Of a DNA stretch of 64,000 nt, positions 10,393 through 18,928 are shown in pieces. The first letter of the stretch is position 1, and every line of letters begins with the position of its first letter. The position numbers and the translations under genes were made by a program. The notes under the pieces were generated by a model. The model did not search any database, was not told the DNA's origin, and saw only the letters and a program-made list of their open reading frames with translations. Source of the stretch: Pseudomonas chlororaphis subsp. chlororaphis (GTDB lineage Bacteria > Pseudomonadota > Gammaproteobacteria > Pseudomonadales > Pseudomonadaceae); contig NZ_CP027712.1 in NCBI RefSeq assembly GCF_003945765.1, positions 434,001 to 498,000 on the forward strand, read 5' to 3'.

Positions 10393-10661
10393 GGTTGGTC
10401 GGCCTGGTCCAGTTTGTCGAACACGTCCTGGGCATCGCGGAATTGGCCTTCATCGATCTCACGATTACCGAGGGCGAGGATCTTCAGCAGCGCCATGGTT
10501 TCTTCCTGCTGCTCGAAGCTTTTCACATCCATGACCACCAGTTTTGCCTCGCCGTTCTGGGTAATGACCATGGGCTCACGGCTTTCGGTGATGGTTTTGA
10601 CGATCTCGGCGGTATGGCTTTTCAGGTAACTGATCGGTTTGATCTGAGAAGAAAGCTTCAT
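10389..10661 (-). CDS. Phd/YefM-family antitoxin
   Basis: A 90-residue protein starting MKLSSQIKPISYLKSHTAEIVK, with the Phd/YefM DNA-binding N-terminal domain (ISYLK, ITQNGEAKLVVMDVKSFEQ) and an acidic, Gln/Asp-rich C-terminal tail that would wrap the toxin. Such antitoxins neutralise the partner toxin and repress their own operon. It is the first gene of the pair, overlapping the toxin by 4 bases. Base composition is visibly less GC-rich than in the flanking genes. Confidence 0.88.
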   Translation of the reverse strand: MKLSSQIKPISYLKSHTAEIVKTITESREPMVITQNGEAKLVVMDVKSFEQQEETMALLKILALGNREIDEGQFRDAQDVFDKLDQADQP

Positions 10662-10751
10662 GGGAGCATCTCGTCTGGGGAAGCAGGACTGAGTTTAGTC
10701 TTTATTCAGTCCTATGTGCGCCGCGCCAGACGAGTTGAGTGTTGCTGATCG

Positions 10752-12644
10752 TTAAATTCGGAAACTGCCCACCAACTGCTGCAACCGCGCCGCTTGCTGC
10801 TCCAGGTCGGCGCAGGCGCGCAGGGTCGCCTGCAGGTTTTCCACGCCTTCCTGGTTGAGGGTGTTGATCTCGGTGATGTCGACGTTGATCGACTCCACCA
10901 CGGCGGTCTGCTCCTCGGTGGCGGTGGCCACGGACTGGTTCATGCCGTCGATCTCGCCGATGCGCTGGGTCACGCTGCCCAGGTGCTGGCCGGCCTGGTT
11001 GGCGATGCCGACGCTGCTTGCGCTCTCGCGCTGGCTTTCGGTCATGGTGTCCACCGCCTGGCGGGCGCCGACCTGCAGTTCCTCGATCATCTTCTGCACT
11101 TGCTGCGCCGAGTCCTGGGTGCGGTGGGCGAGGTTGCGCACCTCATCGGCGACCACCGCGAAACCACGGCCGGCCTCCCCGGCGCGGGCGGCTTCGATGG
11201 CGGCGTTGAGGGCCAGCAGGTTGGTCTGCTGGGAGATGCTGGTGATGACTTCGAGGATCTGCCCGATGTTCACCGTGTTGCTGTTCAAGGTTTCGATATG
11301 GCCGCAGGAGTCGCTGATCTTCGCCGACAGTTGCTGCATGGCGGCGATGGTCTGGTCGACCACGGCCTGGCCTTCGCCAGCCAGGTTGCGCGCATCGCTG
11401 GAGTGCTGCGACGCCAGGGCGGCGTTCTGGGCGATTTCCTGGGCGGCGGCGCCGAGCTGGTTAATGGCCGCGGCAACGCTGCTGGTGCGCGAGGCCTGCT
11501 GGCCGGAGTTGAACATCGACGAGTTCGAGGCGCTGACCACCCGCAGGGCGACTTCGTTGACCTGGCCGGTGGCCGAAGCGACTTCGCGGATCGAACCGTG
11601 AACCCGTTCGACGAAACGGTTGAACGACACGCCCAGGGTGCCGAACTCGTCGTGGCCATGGATGGTCAGGCGCTTGGTCAGGTCGCCTTCGCCCTCGGCG
11701 ATGTCGTGCATGGCGCGGCCCATCAGGTGCAGCGGCTGCATCAGCACGCGGATCAGCATGCCCAGCAGGCTGATGATGATCACTACGGCAATCAGCATGG
11801 CGATGATCGCCGAGGTGCGGAACTCGCTGAGCATCGAGAACGCGGTGTCCTTGTCCAGCACCAGCGCCACGTACCAGTCCGCCGCCGGCACGCCGTTGAC
11901 GCGGGTGAAGGAGATGAGCTGGGTCTTGCCGCCCAGCTCGACTTCCTTCAGGCCCGGGCCGACCTGCGGGGCGCCATTGGGGTAGGCGTCGCTGAGGTTC
12001 TTGAGCACCAGCTTGCTGTCCGGGTGGATCAGGATCTTGCCGCCGGCGCTGACGATGAACGCCTGGCCATGGCCGCCGAAATTCAGCGAGTTGATGATGG
12101 CGCTGACGTTGGACAGGTCGATATCGGCCCCGGCGACGCCGATGAAGCTGCCCTGGTGCTGCACCGGGGTGGCGACGGTGATCACCAGCTTGCCGGAAGA
12201 GGCGGCGATGTAGGGTTCGGTGACGATGGTCTGCTGGGCCGAGTTGGCCGCCTTGTACCAGCCACGGGCACGCGGGTCGTAGTCGGGCGCGCGGTTGCCC
12301 GCCGGGACCGAGAACATCGCGCCGTCCTGGCCGCCGAAGTAGCTGAGCTGGAAGTTGCTGGCATAGGCGGGGAGGCCGACGCTGCGTTTCAGGCCGTCGG
12401 CGCCGCTGCCGTCCACGGCGATCTGCTGGGCCAGGGTGTGCAGCAACTGGATGCGGCTTTCCAGCCAGGTCTGGATGTTGCTGCTGGTCAGGCTGCCGAG
12501 TTCCTGCATGGAGGACTCGTTGCTGCTGTGCAGGGCCTCGCGCTGTCGATAGTCGTTGAACAGGATAAAACAGGCGAACGCAACGGCGACCACAAGAGCG
12601 GCGGCAAGCAGGATCTTATGGCTGAATTTCATGTTTCTGGTCAT
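10752..12644 (-). CDS. Methyl-accepting chemotaxis protein with dCache domain, PctA/B/C-like amino-acid receptor
   Basis: Inner-membrane chemoreceptor of 630 residues: TM1 at about 10-30, periplasmic dCache_1 domain at about 35-270, TM2 at about 280-300, HAMP, then a methyl-accepting signalling domain with the hairpin tip [21 protein letters not shown]. The dCache keeps the amino-acid-binding residues described for PctA at equivalent positions: Y122, R127, W129, Y130, Y145 and D174 (YDPRARGWY ... TEPY ... GADIDL). An amino-acid ligand is therefore a reasonable inference; which one cannot be read. The start matches the PctA family N-terminus ([11 protein letters not shown]), though no good ribosome-binding site is visible. 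Confidence 0.93.
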   Translation of the reverse strand: MTRNMKFSHKILLAAALVVAVAFACFILFNDYRQREALHSSNESSMQELGSLTSSNIQTWLESRIQLLHTLAQQIAVDGSGADGLKRSVGLPAYASNFQLSYFGGQDGAMFSVPAGNRAPDYDPRARGWYKAANSAQQTIVTEPYIAASSGKLVITVATPVQHQGSFIGVAGADIDLSNVSAIINSLNFGGHGQAFIVSAGGKILIHPDSKLVLKNLSDAYPNGAPQVGPGLKEVELGGKTQLISFTRVNGVPAADWYVALVLDKDTAFSMLSEFRTSAIIAMLIAVVIIISLLGMLIRVLMQPLHLMGRAMHDIAEGEGDLTKRLTIHGHDEFGTLGVSFNRFVERVHGSIREVASATGQVNEVALRVVSASNSSMFNSGQQASRTSSVAAAINQLGAAAQEIAQNAALASQHSSDARNLAGEGQAVVDQTIAAMQQLSAKISDSCGHIETLNSNTVNIGQILEVITSISQQTNLLALNAAIEAARAGEAGRGFAVVADEVRNLAHRTQDSAQQVQKMIEELQVGARQAVDTMTESQRESASSVGIANQAGQHLGSVTQRIGEIDGMNQSVATATEEQTAVVESINVDITEINTLNQEGVENLQATLRACADLEQQAARLQQLVGSFRI

Positions 12645-12927
12645 TAGGTGAACTACCGCGAAAGGGTGGTCAGCGAGGGGGCGTCAATTTGCCATAACGG
12701 CAGCTTTTGCGCTGCTTTTATGTCGACTGGCCATCATGAAAAATGAGGCACGCCGACGTCTGCCCGACGAAATGCGTTTTGCCCCCGCAAAGTGGTTGAT
12801 TCCGGAGGAAATGCTGGGCGCTGCGTCACAATAAATAGGCGTCTGGCTGGGGAACCAGATGGGGCTTTTCTCTTCTAAGCTTCTGGTTGGCAGCATGCCA
12901 TCCCCCCGTTCGCCCAGGAGTTTCACC

Positions 12928-13182
12928 ATGTCCCTGCGTTCTCTCGCTCTGTTGTCGTTCTGCGTGCTGTTGGCTGCATGCGGCAAGATCAATCAGGAAA
13001 ACTATTCCAAGCTGTCGGCCGGCATGCCCAAGGCCGAAGTTGAAAAACTGCTGGGCAAACCAACCGATTGTTCCGGCGCGCTGGGCATGTCCAGCTGCAC
13101 CTGGGGTGACAAGAACAGCTTTATCAGCGTGCAGTACGCCGGTGACAAAGTGCTGATGTTTTCCGGGCAAGGCCTGAAGTAA
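12928..13182 (+). CDS. Small DUF3862-like lipoprotein
   Basis: An 84-residue lipoprotein. The signal peptide MSLRSLALLSFCVLLAAC ends in a lipobox (LLAAC), followed by a short domain with KLSAGMPKAEVEKLLGKPTDC, which resembles the SmpA/BamE-like fold of DUF3862 proteins. Two further cysteines (TDCSGALGMSSC) could form a disulfide. ATG 12928 is preceded by CCAGGAG. It is followed 35 bases later by the lipocalin gene, so the two may form an operon of cell-envelope lipoproteins. Function unknown. Confidence 0.85.
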   Translation: MSLRSLALLSFCVLLAACGKINQENYSKLSAGMPKAEVEKLLGKPTDCSGALGMSSCTWGDKNSFISVQYAGDKVLMFSGQGLK

Positions 13183-13217
13183 AAAAACCGGGGCCACGTG
13201 CCCACGGGAGAAAAATA

Positions 13218-13787
13218 ATGATGCGTTTGCTAGTCACTCTTCTGGCCGGCCTGTTGTTGGCCGGCTGCGCCACTTCCCGGGACGATTCACTGGCGCCCAA
13301 GACCGCGAATCACGTCGATCTCAAGCGTTACCAAGGGACCTGGTACGAGTTGGCGCGTTTGCCGATGTATTTCCAACGTAACTGCGCGCAATCCGAAGCC
13401 CGCTACACCCTGTTGCCCGAAGGTAATATGGCGGTACTCAACCGCTGCCTGACCGCCAACTGGCAATGGGAAGAGGTGCGGGGCACGGCAACGCCGCAGG
13501 CGCCGGACAAAACCGACAAGCTGTGGGTCGAGTTCGATACCTGGTTTTCCCGGTTGATCCCGGGCCTGGCCAAGGGCGACTACTGGGTGCTGTATGTGAG
13601 CGACGACTACAAGACCGCCATTGTCGGCAACCCGGATCGTCGATACCTGTGGCTGTTGTCGCGCCGGCCGAATGTCAGCGAGGCGGTTCGCGAGGACCTG
13701 CTGAGCAGGGCGCGCCAGCAGGGTTATGACACCACCCGCCTGATCTGGCGAGTGTCGGACAAGGCGATGGCCAAGACCTCGAAGTGA
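13218..13787 (+). CDS. blc: Lipocalin family outer-membrane lipoprotein Blc
   Basis: Bacterial lipocalin of 189 residues that binds fatty acids or lysophospholipids at the envelope. It has a lipoprotein signal peptide (MMRLLVTLLAGLLLAGC), then the lipocalin first motif DLKRYQGTWYELARLPMYFQ, the strand pattern YTLLPEG...NRC, the YWVLYVSDDYKTAIVGNP block and the terminal RYLWLLSR motif. The length fits the family. It is convergent with hutF, with a perfect 12-base-pair hairpin between them. Confidence 0.93.
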   Translation: MMRLLVTLLAGLLLAGCATSRDDSLAPKTANHVDLKRYQGTWYELARLPMYFQRNCAQSEARYTLLPEGNMAVLNRCLTANWQWEEVRGTATPQAPDKTDKLWVEFDTWFSRLIPGLAKGDYWVLYVSDDYKTAIVGNPDRRYLWLLSRRPNVSEAVREDLLSRARQQGYDTTRLIWRVSDKAMAKTSK

Positions 13788-13793
13788 ATCCAT

Positions 13794-13819
13794 GCGGGAG
13801 CCAGCGTGCTGGCTCCCGC
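13794..13819. terminator. Hairpin between convergent blc and hutF (possible bidirectional terminator)
   Basis: GCGGGAGCCAGC, a 2-base loop and the exact complement GCTGGCTCCCGC. There is no flanking T-run, so it may instead be a REP element of another class. It sits 7 bases after the blc stop and 11 bases after the hutF stop. Confidence 0.55.
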
Positions 13820-13830
13820 GGTGACGGGCT

Positions 13831-15195
13831 TCAGCCGAGCAGGTCGCGCAGCACCTGGGTAAAGGCCCGATTACTTTCTTCTTCGCCTGCGTGACGTCCG
13901 TCGCGCACGACCCACTGACCGTTGACCAGCACATCGCGCACCTGGCGATCGCCGCCGGCGAACAGCCAGCGGTTGAGAATGCCGTCGCCCTCGGCGGTGG
14001 CCAGGTAAGGATCGCTGCCGTCGAGCACCAGCCAGTCGGCACGCTTGCCCACTTCCAGGGCGCCGATCGGCTGCCCCAGGGCCTGGGCGCCGCCGTCCAG
14101 CGCGGCGTCGTACAGGGTCCGGCCAACCATCGGCTGGTCGTTGCGATACAGGCGGTTGCGGCGTTGATCGCGCAAGCGCTGGCCGTATTCCGCCCAGCGC
14201 AATTCTTCCACCACGCTCAGCGACACATGGCTGTCGGAACCGATGCCCATGCGGCCGCCCTGGGCGAGAAAATCCACCGCCGGGAAAATCCCGTCGCCGA
14301 GGTTGGCTTCGGTGGTCAGGCACAGGCCGGCAATCGCTCGGCTTTGCGCCATGAGGCTGACTTCTTCGGCATTCGCGTGGGTGGCATGGACCAGGCACCA
14401 GCGCTGATCGACCGCGGTGTTTTCATACAGCCATTGCAGCGGCCGACGCCCGCTCCAGGTCAGGCAGTCGTCGACTTCCTTCTGCTGTTCGGCAATGTGA
14501 ATATGCACCGGGCACTGCTTGTCGCTGGCGTCCAGCACCTCGCTGATCTGCTGCGGGGTGACCGCGCGCAACGAGTGGAAGCACAGCCCCAGCTGCTGGG
14601 CCGGTTGCCGGGCCAGCAGCGGTTGCAGGCGGCTTTGCAGCTTGAGGTAGTTTTCCGTGCTGTTGATGAAGCGGCGCTGGCCTTCGTTGGGCGCCTGGCC
14701 GCCGAAACCGGAGTGGCTGTACAGCACTGGCAGCAGGGTCAGGCCGATGCCGGCGGCGCTGGCGGCCTGGCTGATGCGCAGGGACAGCTCGGCCGGGTCG
14801 GCGTAGGGCTGGCCGTTGGTGTCGTGATGCACATAGTGGAATTCGGCGACCGAGGTGTAACCGGCCTTGAGCATTTCGATGTACAGCTGACGGGCGATGA
14901 TGCCCAGCTGGTCCGGGCTGATCTTGCCCACCAGGCGATACATCAGGTCGCGCCAGGTCCAGAAGCTGTCGTTGGGGTTGCCGGCCACTTCCGCCAGCCC
15001 GGCCATCGCCCGCTGGAACGCATGGGAGTGCAGGTTGGGCATGCCCGGCAGCAGCGGGCCTTGTAGCCGCTCGGCGCCTTCTGCGCTGGCATCGGCCTGG
15101 ATGTGGGTCAACAGGCCGTCGGCGCTGACCTCGAGACGTACGTTGTTGGCCCATCCGTTAGGCAGCAGTGCGCGTTCGGCAAAGAAGGCGGACAT
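13831..15195 (-). CDS. hutF: Formimidoylglutamate deiminase HutF
   Basis: Amidohydrolase-superfamily enzyme of the five-step hut pathway: N-formimino-L-glutamate becomes N-formyl-L-glutamate plus ammonia, which HutG then cleaves. It is 454 residues. The metal-binding HxH is H56/H58 in GMPNLHSHAFQR, with VAEFHYVHHD, the later His in HIAEQQKEVDD, and the terminal metal Asp in GIGSDSHVS. It is transcribed divergently from hutC across a 107-base gap holding a HutC-type palindrome, so it is probably repressed by HutC and induced by urocanate. Its presence identifies the pseudomonad-type pathway rather than the four-step enteric one. Confidence 0.95.
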   Translation of the reverse strand: MSAFFAERALLPNGWANNVRLEVSADGLLTHIQADASAEGAERLQGPLLPGMPNLHSHAFQRAMAGLAEVAGNPNDSFWTWRDLMYRLVGKISPDQLGIIARQLYIEMLKAGYTSVAEFHYVHHDTNGQPYADPAELSLRISQAASAAGIGLTLLPVLYSHSGFGGQAPNEGQRRFINSTENYLKLQSRLQPLLARQPAQQLGLCFHSLRAVTPQQISEVLDASDKQCPVHIHIAEQQKEVDDCLTWSGRRPLQWLYENTAVDQRWCLVHATHANAEEVSLMAQSRAIAGLCLTTEANLGDGIFPAVDFLAQGGRMGIGSDSHVSLSVVEELRWAEYGQRLRDQRRNRLYRNDQPMVGRTLYDAALDGGAQALGQPIGALEVGKRADWLVLDGSDPYLATAEGDGILNRWLFAGGDRQVRDVLVNGQWVVRDGRHAGEEESNRAFTQVLRDLLG

Positions 15196-15222
15196 GGTTC
15201 AAGCACCCCGTCGTGTGTTATT

Positions 15223-15232
15223 TGTATATACA
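15223..15232. promoter_or_regulatory. HutC-type operator between hutF and hutC
   Basis: TGTATATACA matches the TGTA-N2-TACA palindrome reported for Pseudomonas HutC. It lies 28 bases upstream of hutF and about 70 bases upstream of the hutC GTG, so it could control both. Established for the family; use here is inferred. Confidence 0.7.
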
Positions 15233-15302
15233 TATACAGACGTTTGCCTGCTCGGTAAACTCCGGCAAGCTAGCCTCTTTCTTCAGCCAACAAGGATTTC
15301 CC

Positions 15303-16052
15303 GTGCCGACTCCGCCCGCCAACTCCCCGCTGGCCGCCCATCTGGGCGATAGTCCGGCGCCCCTGTACGCCCGCGTCAAGCAGATGATCACCCAGCAGAT
15401 CGAGAGTGGAAACTGGCCGCCGCACTACCGCGTGCCCTCGGAAAGCGAGCTGGTCAGCCAGCTGGGTTTCAGTCGCATGACCATCAACCGCGCCCTGCGC
15501 GAGATGACCGCCGAAGGCCTGCTGGTACGCATGCAGGGCGTGGGGACTTTCGTCGCCGAACCCAAGAGTCAGTCGGCCTTGTTCGAGGTGCACAACATCG
15601 CCGACGAGATCGCCTCGCGCGGTCATCGCCACACTTGCAAAGTCATTACCCTGGGTGAAGAGGCGGCCGGTTCCGAGCGCGCCGTGGCCCTGGAAATGCG
15701 CGAAGGGCAGAGGGTCTTCCACTCGCTGATCGTGCACTTCGAGAACGATATCCCGGTGCAGATCGAGGACCGTTTCGTCAACGCGCTGGTGGCGCCGGAT
15801 TACCTCAAGCAGGATTTCACCTTGCAGACCCCCTACGCCTACCTGAACCAGGTCGCGCCGCTGACCGAGGGCGAGCACGTGGTCGAGGCGATTCTGGCCG
15901 AGCCGGAAGAATGCAAGTTGCTGCAGATCGAGCGCGGCGAGCCGTGCCTGCTGATTCGTCGCCGGACCTGGTCCGGCCGCCAGCCGGTGACCGCCGCGCG
16001 CCTGATCCACCCGGGTTCTCGTCACAGCCTGGAAGGGCGGTTTCATAAGTAA
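15303..16052 (+). CDS. hutC: Histidine utilisation repressor HutC (GntR/UTRA family)
   Basis: Transcription factor of 249 residues that represses hut genes until urocanate binds. The N-terminal winged helix at about 19-86 contains RVPSESELVSQLGFSRMTINRAL, and the C-terminal UTRA ligand domain spans about 105-245, including IQIEDR-like and LIRRRTWSG motifs. GTG 15303 was chosen because AAGGA sits at the right distance and MPTPP begins just before the helical domain; an upstream in-frame ATG at 15168 would run back through the operator and into hutF. It is followed 9 bases later by hutD. Confidence 0.95.
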   Translation: MPTPPANSPLAAHLGDSPAPLYARVKQMITQQIESGNWPPHYRVPSESELVSQLGFSRMTINRALREMTAEGLLVRMQGVGTFVAEPKSQSALFEVHNIADEIASRGHRHTCKVITLGEEAAGSERAVALEMREGQRVFHSLIVHFENDIPVQIEDRFVNALVAPDYLKQDFTLQTPYAYLNQVAPLTEGEHVVEAILAEPEECKLLQIERGEPCLLIRRRTWSGRQPVTAARLIHPGSRHSLEGRFHK

Positions 16053-16061
16053 GGGGCATAA

Positions 16062-16634
16062 ATGACTCAGCTGAACGTTTTGCGCGCGGCCAACTACCCG
16101 CGCATGCCATGGAAGAACGCTGGCGGCAGTACCGAAGAGATCACCCGGGACGCCGGCGTCGGCCTGGAAGGTTTCGGCTGGCGGCTGTCGATCGCTGATA
16201 TCGGCGAGTCCGGCGGCTTTTCCAGCTTCGCCGGCTACCAGCGGATCATCACCGTGCTGCAAGGCGCGGGCATGACCCTGACGGTGGACGGCGAGGACAC
16301 CCGCGCACTGTTACCGCTGGACCCCTTTGCCTTCAGTGGCGCCAGCCAGGTCGCGTGCACCCTGATCGACGGGCCGATTCGCGACTTCAATCTGATCTAC
16401 GCGCCGGACCGCTACAGCGCTCGCTTGCAATGGCTGCAGGGTGGCCAGCGCTTCTTCACCCAGGCCGGCACGGTGCTGGTATTCAGCGTGGCCGAGGAAA
16501 TGCGCGCCGACCTGGGTGGCGGTGTCGCCGCCTTGCTTGAGCGCCATGACTGCCTGCAACTGCTCGGTAACCCCGGCCTGCGGGAAGTCACCGTCAGCGG
16601 CGCTTGCTGCGTGATCGAACTGACAGCCATCTGA
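16062..16634 (+). CDS. hutD: HutD family protein
   Basis: A 190-residue cupin-like protein of the HutD family (NVLRAANYPRMPWKNAGGSTEEITRD near the N-terminus, then FGWRLSIADIGESGGFSSF). HutD is found only with hut genes and has been proposed to govern the upper limit of hut expression, but its molecular activity is unsettled. It lies 9 bases after hutC, so the two are cotranscribed. The hutU promoter follows after a repeat. Confidence 0.92.
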   Translation: MTQLNVLRAANYPRMPWKNAGGSTEEITRDAGVGLEGFGWRLSIADIGESGGFSSFAGYQRIITVLQGAGMTLTVDGEDTRALLPLDPFAFSGASQVACTLIDGPIRDFNLIYAPDRYSARLQWLQGGQRFFTQAGTVLVFSVAEEMRADLGGGVAALLERHDCLQLLGNPGLREVTVSGACCVIELTAI

Positions 16635-16751
16635 CCTGTAGCCGCTGCCGCAGGCTGCGATAGGCCGGGGTCGCGCTCGACTCGAAGAGCCTTCCGGCCT
16701 GCAAGAGCGCGTCTCCTTCGGAGTCGATCGCAGCCTTCGGCAGCGGCTACA
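16635..16751. repeat. Long inverted repeat, family A
   Basis: Arms CCTGTAGCCGCTGCCGCAGG and CCTTCGGCAGCGGCTACAA enclose CTGCGAT...ATCGCAG. It is placed immediately after the hutD stop. Confidence 0.85.
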
Positions 16752-16792
16752 AAGCCCCCTGTTTCTCTCCCTCCCTGATGTTGTTTCCCTCG

Positions 16793-16809
16793 CGCACCAA
16801 TTTGTTACC
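16793..16809. promoter_or_regulatory. Possible NtrC enhancer site upstream of hutU
   Basis: CGCACCAATTTGTTACC agrees with TGCACCA-N3-TGGTGCA at 10 of 14 informative positions, well conserved in the left half only. It overlaps the first TGTTAC half-site. Weak. Confidence 0.35.
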
Positions 16810-16848
16810 GAACGCCCCAGTGTGGCGCAAAGCCCTGGCGAAGTAACA
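16803..16848. promoter_or_regulatory. TGTTAC-N34-GTAACA pair, candidate CbrB enhancer for hutU
   Basis: Two perfect inverted half-sites, TGTTAC at 16803-16808 and GTAACA at 16843-16848, match the half-sites I recall for CbrB at crcZ (TGTTAC-N14-GTAACA). Here the spacer is 34, two helical turns longer. The pair lies about 110 bases upstream of the sigma54 element, a normal enhancer distance. Confidence 0.45.
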
Positions 16849-16960
16849 GCTCTCCCGCCTCTAGCCATAATCCCCGCGAAAAAATAATCGACGCTGAAAC
16901 CCTTGATCCAAGGGCCTCTTCACCGGTTTCACGATTTTCTTGAGGGCTCATTCAACGAGT

Positions 16961-16976
16961 TGGCCGATCGATTGCA
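16961..16976 (+). promoter_or_regulatory. sigma54 (-24/-12) promoter of the hutU operon
   Basis: TGGCCGATCGATTGCA matches TGGCAC-N5-TTGCW, with GG and GC exactly 10 bases apart. Sigma54-dependent hutU transcription with CbrAB/NtrBC activation is established in P. fluorescens; this element is the likely counterpart. The predicted start falls near 16987, inside the HutC palindrome. Confidence 0.75.
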
Positions 16977-16982
16977 TATGCT

Positions 16983-16992
16983 TGTATGTACA
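16983..16992. promoter_or_regulatory. HutC operator at the hutU promoter
   Basis: TGTATGTACA sits inside a longer perfect palindrome, CTTGTATGTACAAG (16981-16994). It begins 6 bases after the sigma54 -12 element, so bound HutC would cover the transcription start. Confidence 0.8.
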
Positions 16993-17128
16993 AGTAAAGA
17001 CGTATGCGTATGAGTCACTGAAGACTCTTCGCAGCGTCCCCTGATTCGCTTGCTGCGCAGCGCCCTGCGCGCAGGCACGCTCGCCCACTGCCTGGGTTGG
17101 TTTGGATTGATCGCTGAGGAGTTTTTTC

Positions 17129-18811
17129 GTGACTGAGAATAAACCTACGAAATACCGGAACGTCGAAATTCGCGCTGCCCGCGGCAACAAGCTGACCGCC
17201 AAGAGCTGGCTGACAGAAGCGCCGCTGCGCATGTTGATGAACAACCTCGACCCGGAAGTCGCCGAGAACCCGAAAGAGCTGGTGGTTTACGGTGGCATCG
17301 GCCGCGCCGCGCGCAACTGGGAGTGCTACGACAAGATCGTCGAGAGCCTGACCAACCTGAATGACGACGAGACCCTGCTGGTGCAATCCGGCAAGCCGGT
17401 CGGCGTGTTCAAGACTCACAGCAACGCCCCGCGCGTGCTGATCGCTAACTCCAACCTGGTGCCGCACTGGGCCACCTGGGAACACTTCAACGAACTGGAT
17501 GCCAAGGGCCTGGCCATGTACGGCCAGATGACCGCCGGCAGCTGGATCTACATCGGCAGCCAGGGCATCGTCCAGGGCACCTACGAAACCTTCGTCGAAG
17601 CCGGTCGCCAGCACTACAACGATGACCTCAAGGGCCGCTGGGTCCTGACCGCCGGCCTCGGCGGCATGGGTGGCGCCCAGCCTCTGGCCGCGACCCTGGC
17701 CGGCGCCTGCTCGCTGAACATCGAATGCCAGCAGACCAGCATCGATTTCCGCCTGAAGACTCGCTATGTCGACGAGCAGGCCAAAGACCTGGACGACGCC
17801 CTGGCGCGTATCGCCAAGTACACCGCCGAAGGCAAGGCGATCTCCATCGCCCTGTGCGGCAACGCGGCTGAAATCCTCCCGGAAATGGTCCGTCGCGGCG
17901 TGCGTCCGGACATGGTCACCGACCAGACCAGCGCCCACGACCCGCTCAACGGCTACCTGCCAGCCGGCTGGACCTGGGAGCAGTACCGCGAGCGCGCCAA
18001 GACCGAGCCGGCGGCGGTGGTCAAGGCGGCCAAGCAATCGATGGCCGTGCACGTCAAGGCCATGCTCGACTTCCAGAAGCAGGGCATCCCGACCTTCGAC
18101 TACGGCAACAACATCCGTCAGATGGCCCAGGAAGAAGGCGTCGAGAACGCCTTCGACTTCCCAGGCTTCGTACCGGCCTATATCCGTCCGCTGTTCTGCC
18201 GCGGCATCGGTCCGTTCCGCTGGGCCGCGCTGTCGGGCGACCCGCAGGACATCTACAAGACCGACGCCAAGGTCAAGGAACTGATCCCGGACGACGCGCA
18301 CCTGCACAACTGGCTGGACATGGCGCGCGAGCGCATCAGCTTCCAAGGCCTGCCGGCGCGTATCTGCTGGGTTGGCCTGGGCCTGCGCGCCAAGCTCGGC
18401 CTGGCGTTCAACGAAATGGTGCGCAGCGGCGAGCTGTCGGCGCCGATCGTGATCGGTCGCGACCACCTGGACTCCGGTTCGGTATCCAGCCCGAACCGCG
18501 AAACCGAATCGATGCAGGACGGTTCCGACGCCGTGTCCGACTGGCCGCTGCTCAACGCCCTGCTGAACACCGCCAGCGGCGCGACCTGGGTTTCCCTGCA
18601 CCACGGCGGCGGCGTCGGCATGGGCTTCTCCCAGCACTCCGGGATGGTGATCGTCTGCGACGGTACCGACGAAGCGGCCGAGCGTATCGCCCGTGTGCTG
18701 CATAACGACCCGGGTACCGGTGTCATGCGTCACGCCGATGCCGGTTACCAGATCGCCATCGACTGCGCCAAGGAACAGGGTCTGAACCTGCCGATGATCA
18801 CTGGCAAGTAA
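17129..18811 (+). CDS. hutU: Urocanate hydratase (urocanase)
   Basis: Converts urocanate to imidazolonepropionate using NAD+ as an electrophile, the second step of histidine degradation. It is 560 residues. The NAD-binding segment contains [12 protein letters not shown], and RICWVGLG includes C413, corresponding to the catalytic Cys410 of P. putida urocanase. The GTG start is preceded by TGAGGAG. It is the first gene downstream of the sigma54/HutC promoter and leads the long hut transcript. The roughly 140-base leader has no conserved riboswitch fold that I can recognise. Confidence 0.96.
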   Translation: MTENKPTKYRNVEIRAARGNKLTAKSWLTEAPLRMLMNNLDPEVAENPKELVVYGGIGRAARNWECYDKIVESLTNLNDDETLLVQSGKPVGVFKTHSNAPRVLIANSNLVPHWATWEHFNELDAKGLAMYGQMTAGSWIYIGSQGIVQGTYETFVEAGRQHYNDDLKGRWVLTAGLGGMGGAQPLAATLAGACSLNIECQQTSIDFRLKTRYVDEQAKDLDDALARIAKYTAEGKAISIALCGNAAEILPEMVRRGVRPDMVTDQTSAHDPLNGYLPAGWTWEQYRERAKTEPAAVVKAAKQSMAVHVKAMLDFQKQGIPTFDYGNNIRQMAQEEGVENAFDFPGFVPAYIRPLFCRGIGPFRWAALSGDPQDIYKTDAKVKELIPDDAHLHNWLDMARERISFQGLPARICWVGLGLRAKLGLAFNEMVRSGELSAPIVIGRDHLDSGSVSSPNRETESMQDGSDAVSDWPLLNALLNTASGATWVSLHHGGGVGMGFSQHSGMVIVCDGTDEAAERIARVLHNDPGTGVMRHADAGYQIAIDCAKEQGLNLPMITGK

Positions 18812-18918
18812 GCTCCCGGCGGATTGCCGCCAGGATTAGGGAAGAAGCCGTCGCACGCTGCAGTGCGGCGGCTCGGTCCATGTAGCAGTGCTTTGACATG
18901 ACAAGAATCTCCCGGGAG

Positions 18919-18926
18919 AACAATAA
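18919..18926 (+). promoter_or_regulatory. Hfq/Crc (catabolite repression) motif at the permease RBS
   Basis: AACAATAA fits the AANAANAA motif bound by Hfq/Crc. It lies between the GGGAG ribosome-binding site and the ATG at 18929, positioned to block translation. Confidence 0.65.
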
Positions 18927-18928
18927 CG

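Noticed and set aside
16752..17128. A riboswitch or attenuator in the hutU leader
   Set aside because: No leader peptide with a run of His codons and no conserved riboswitch core; the region is explained by promoter and operator elements.
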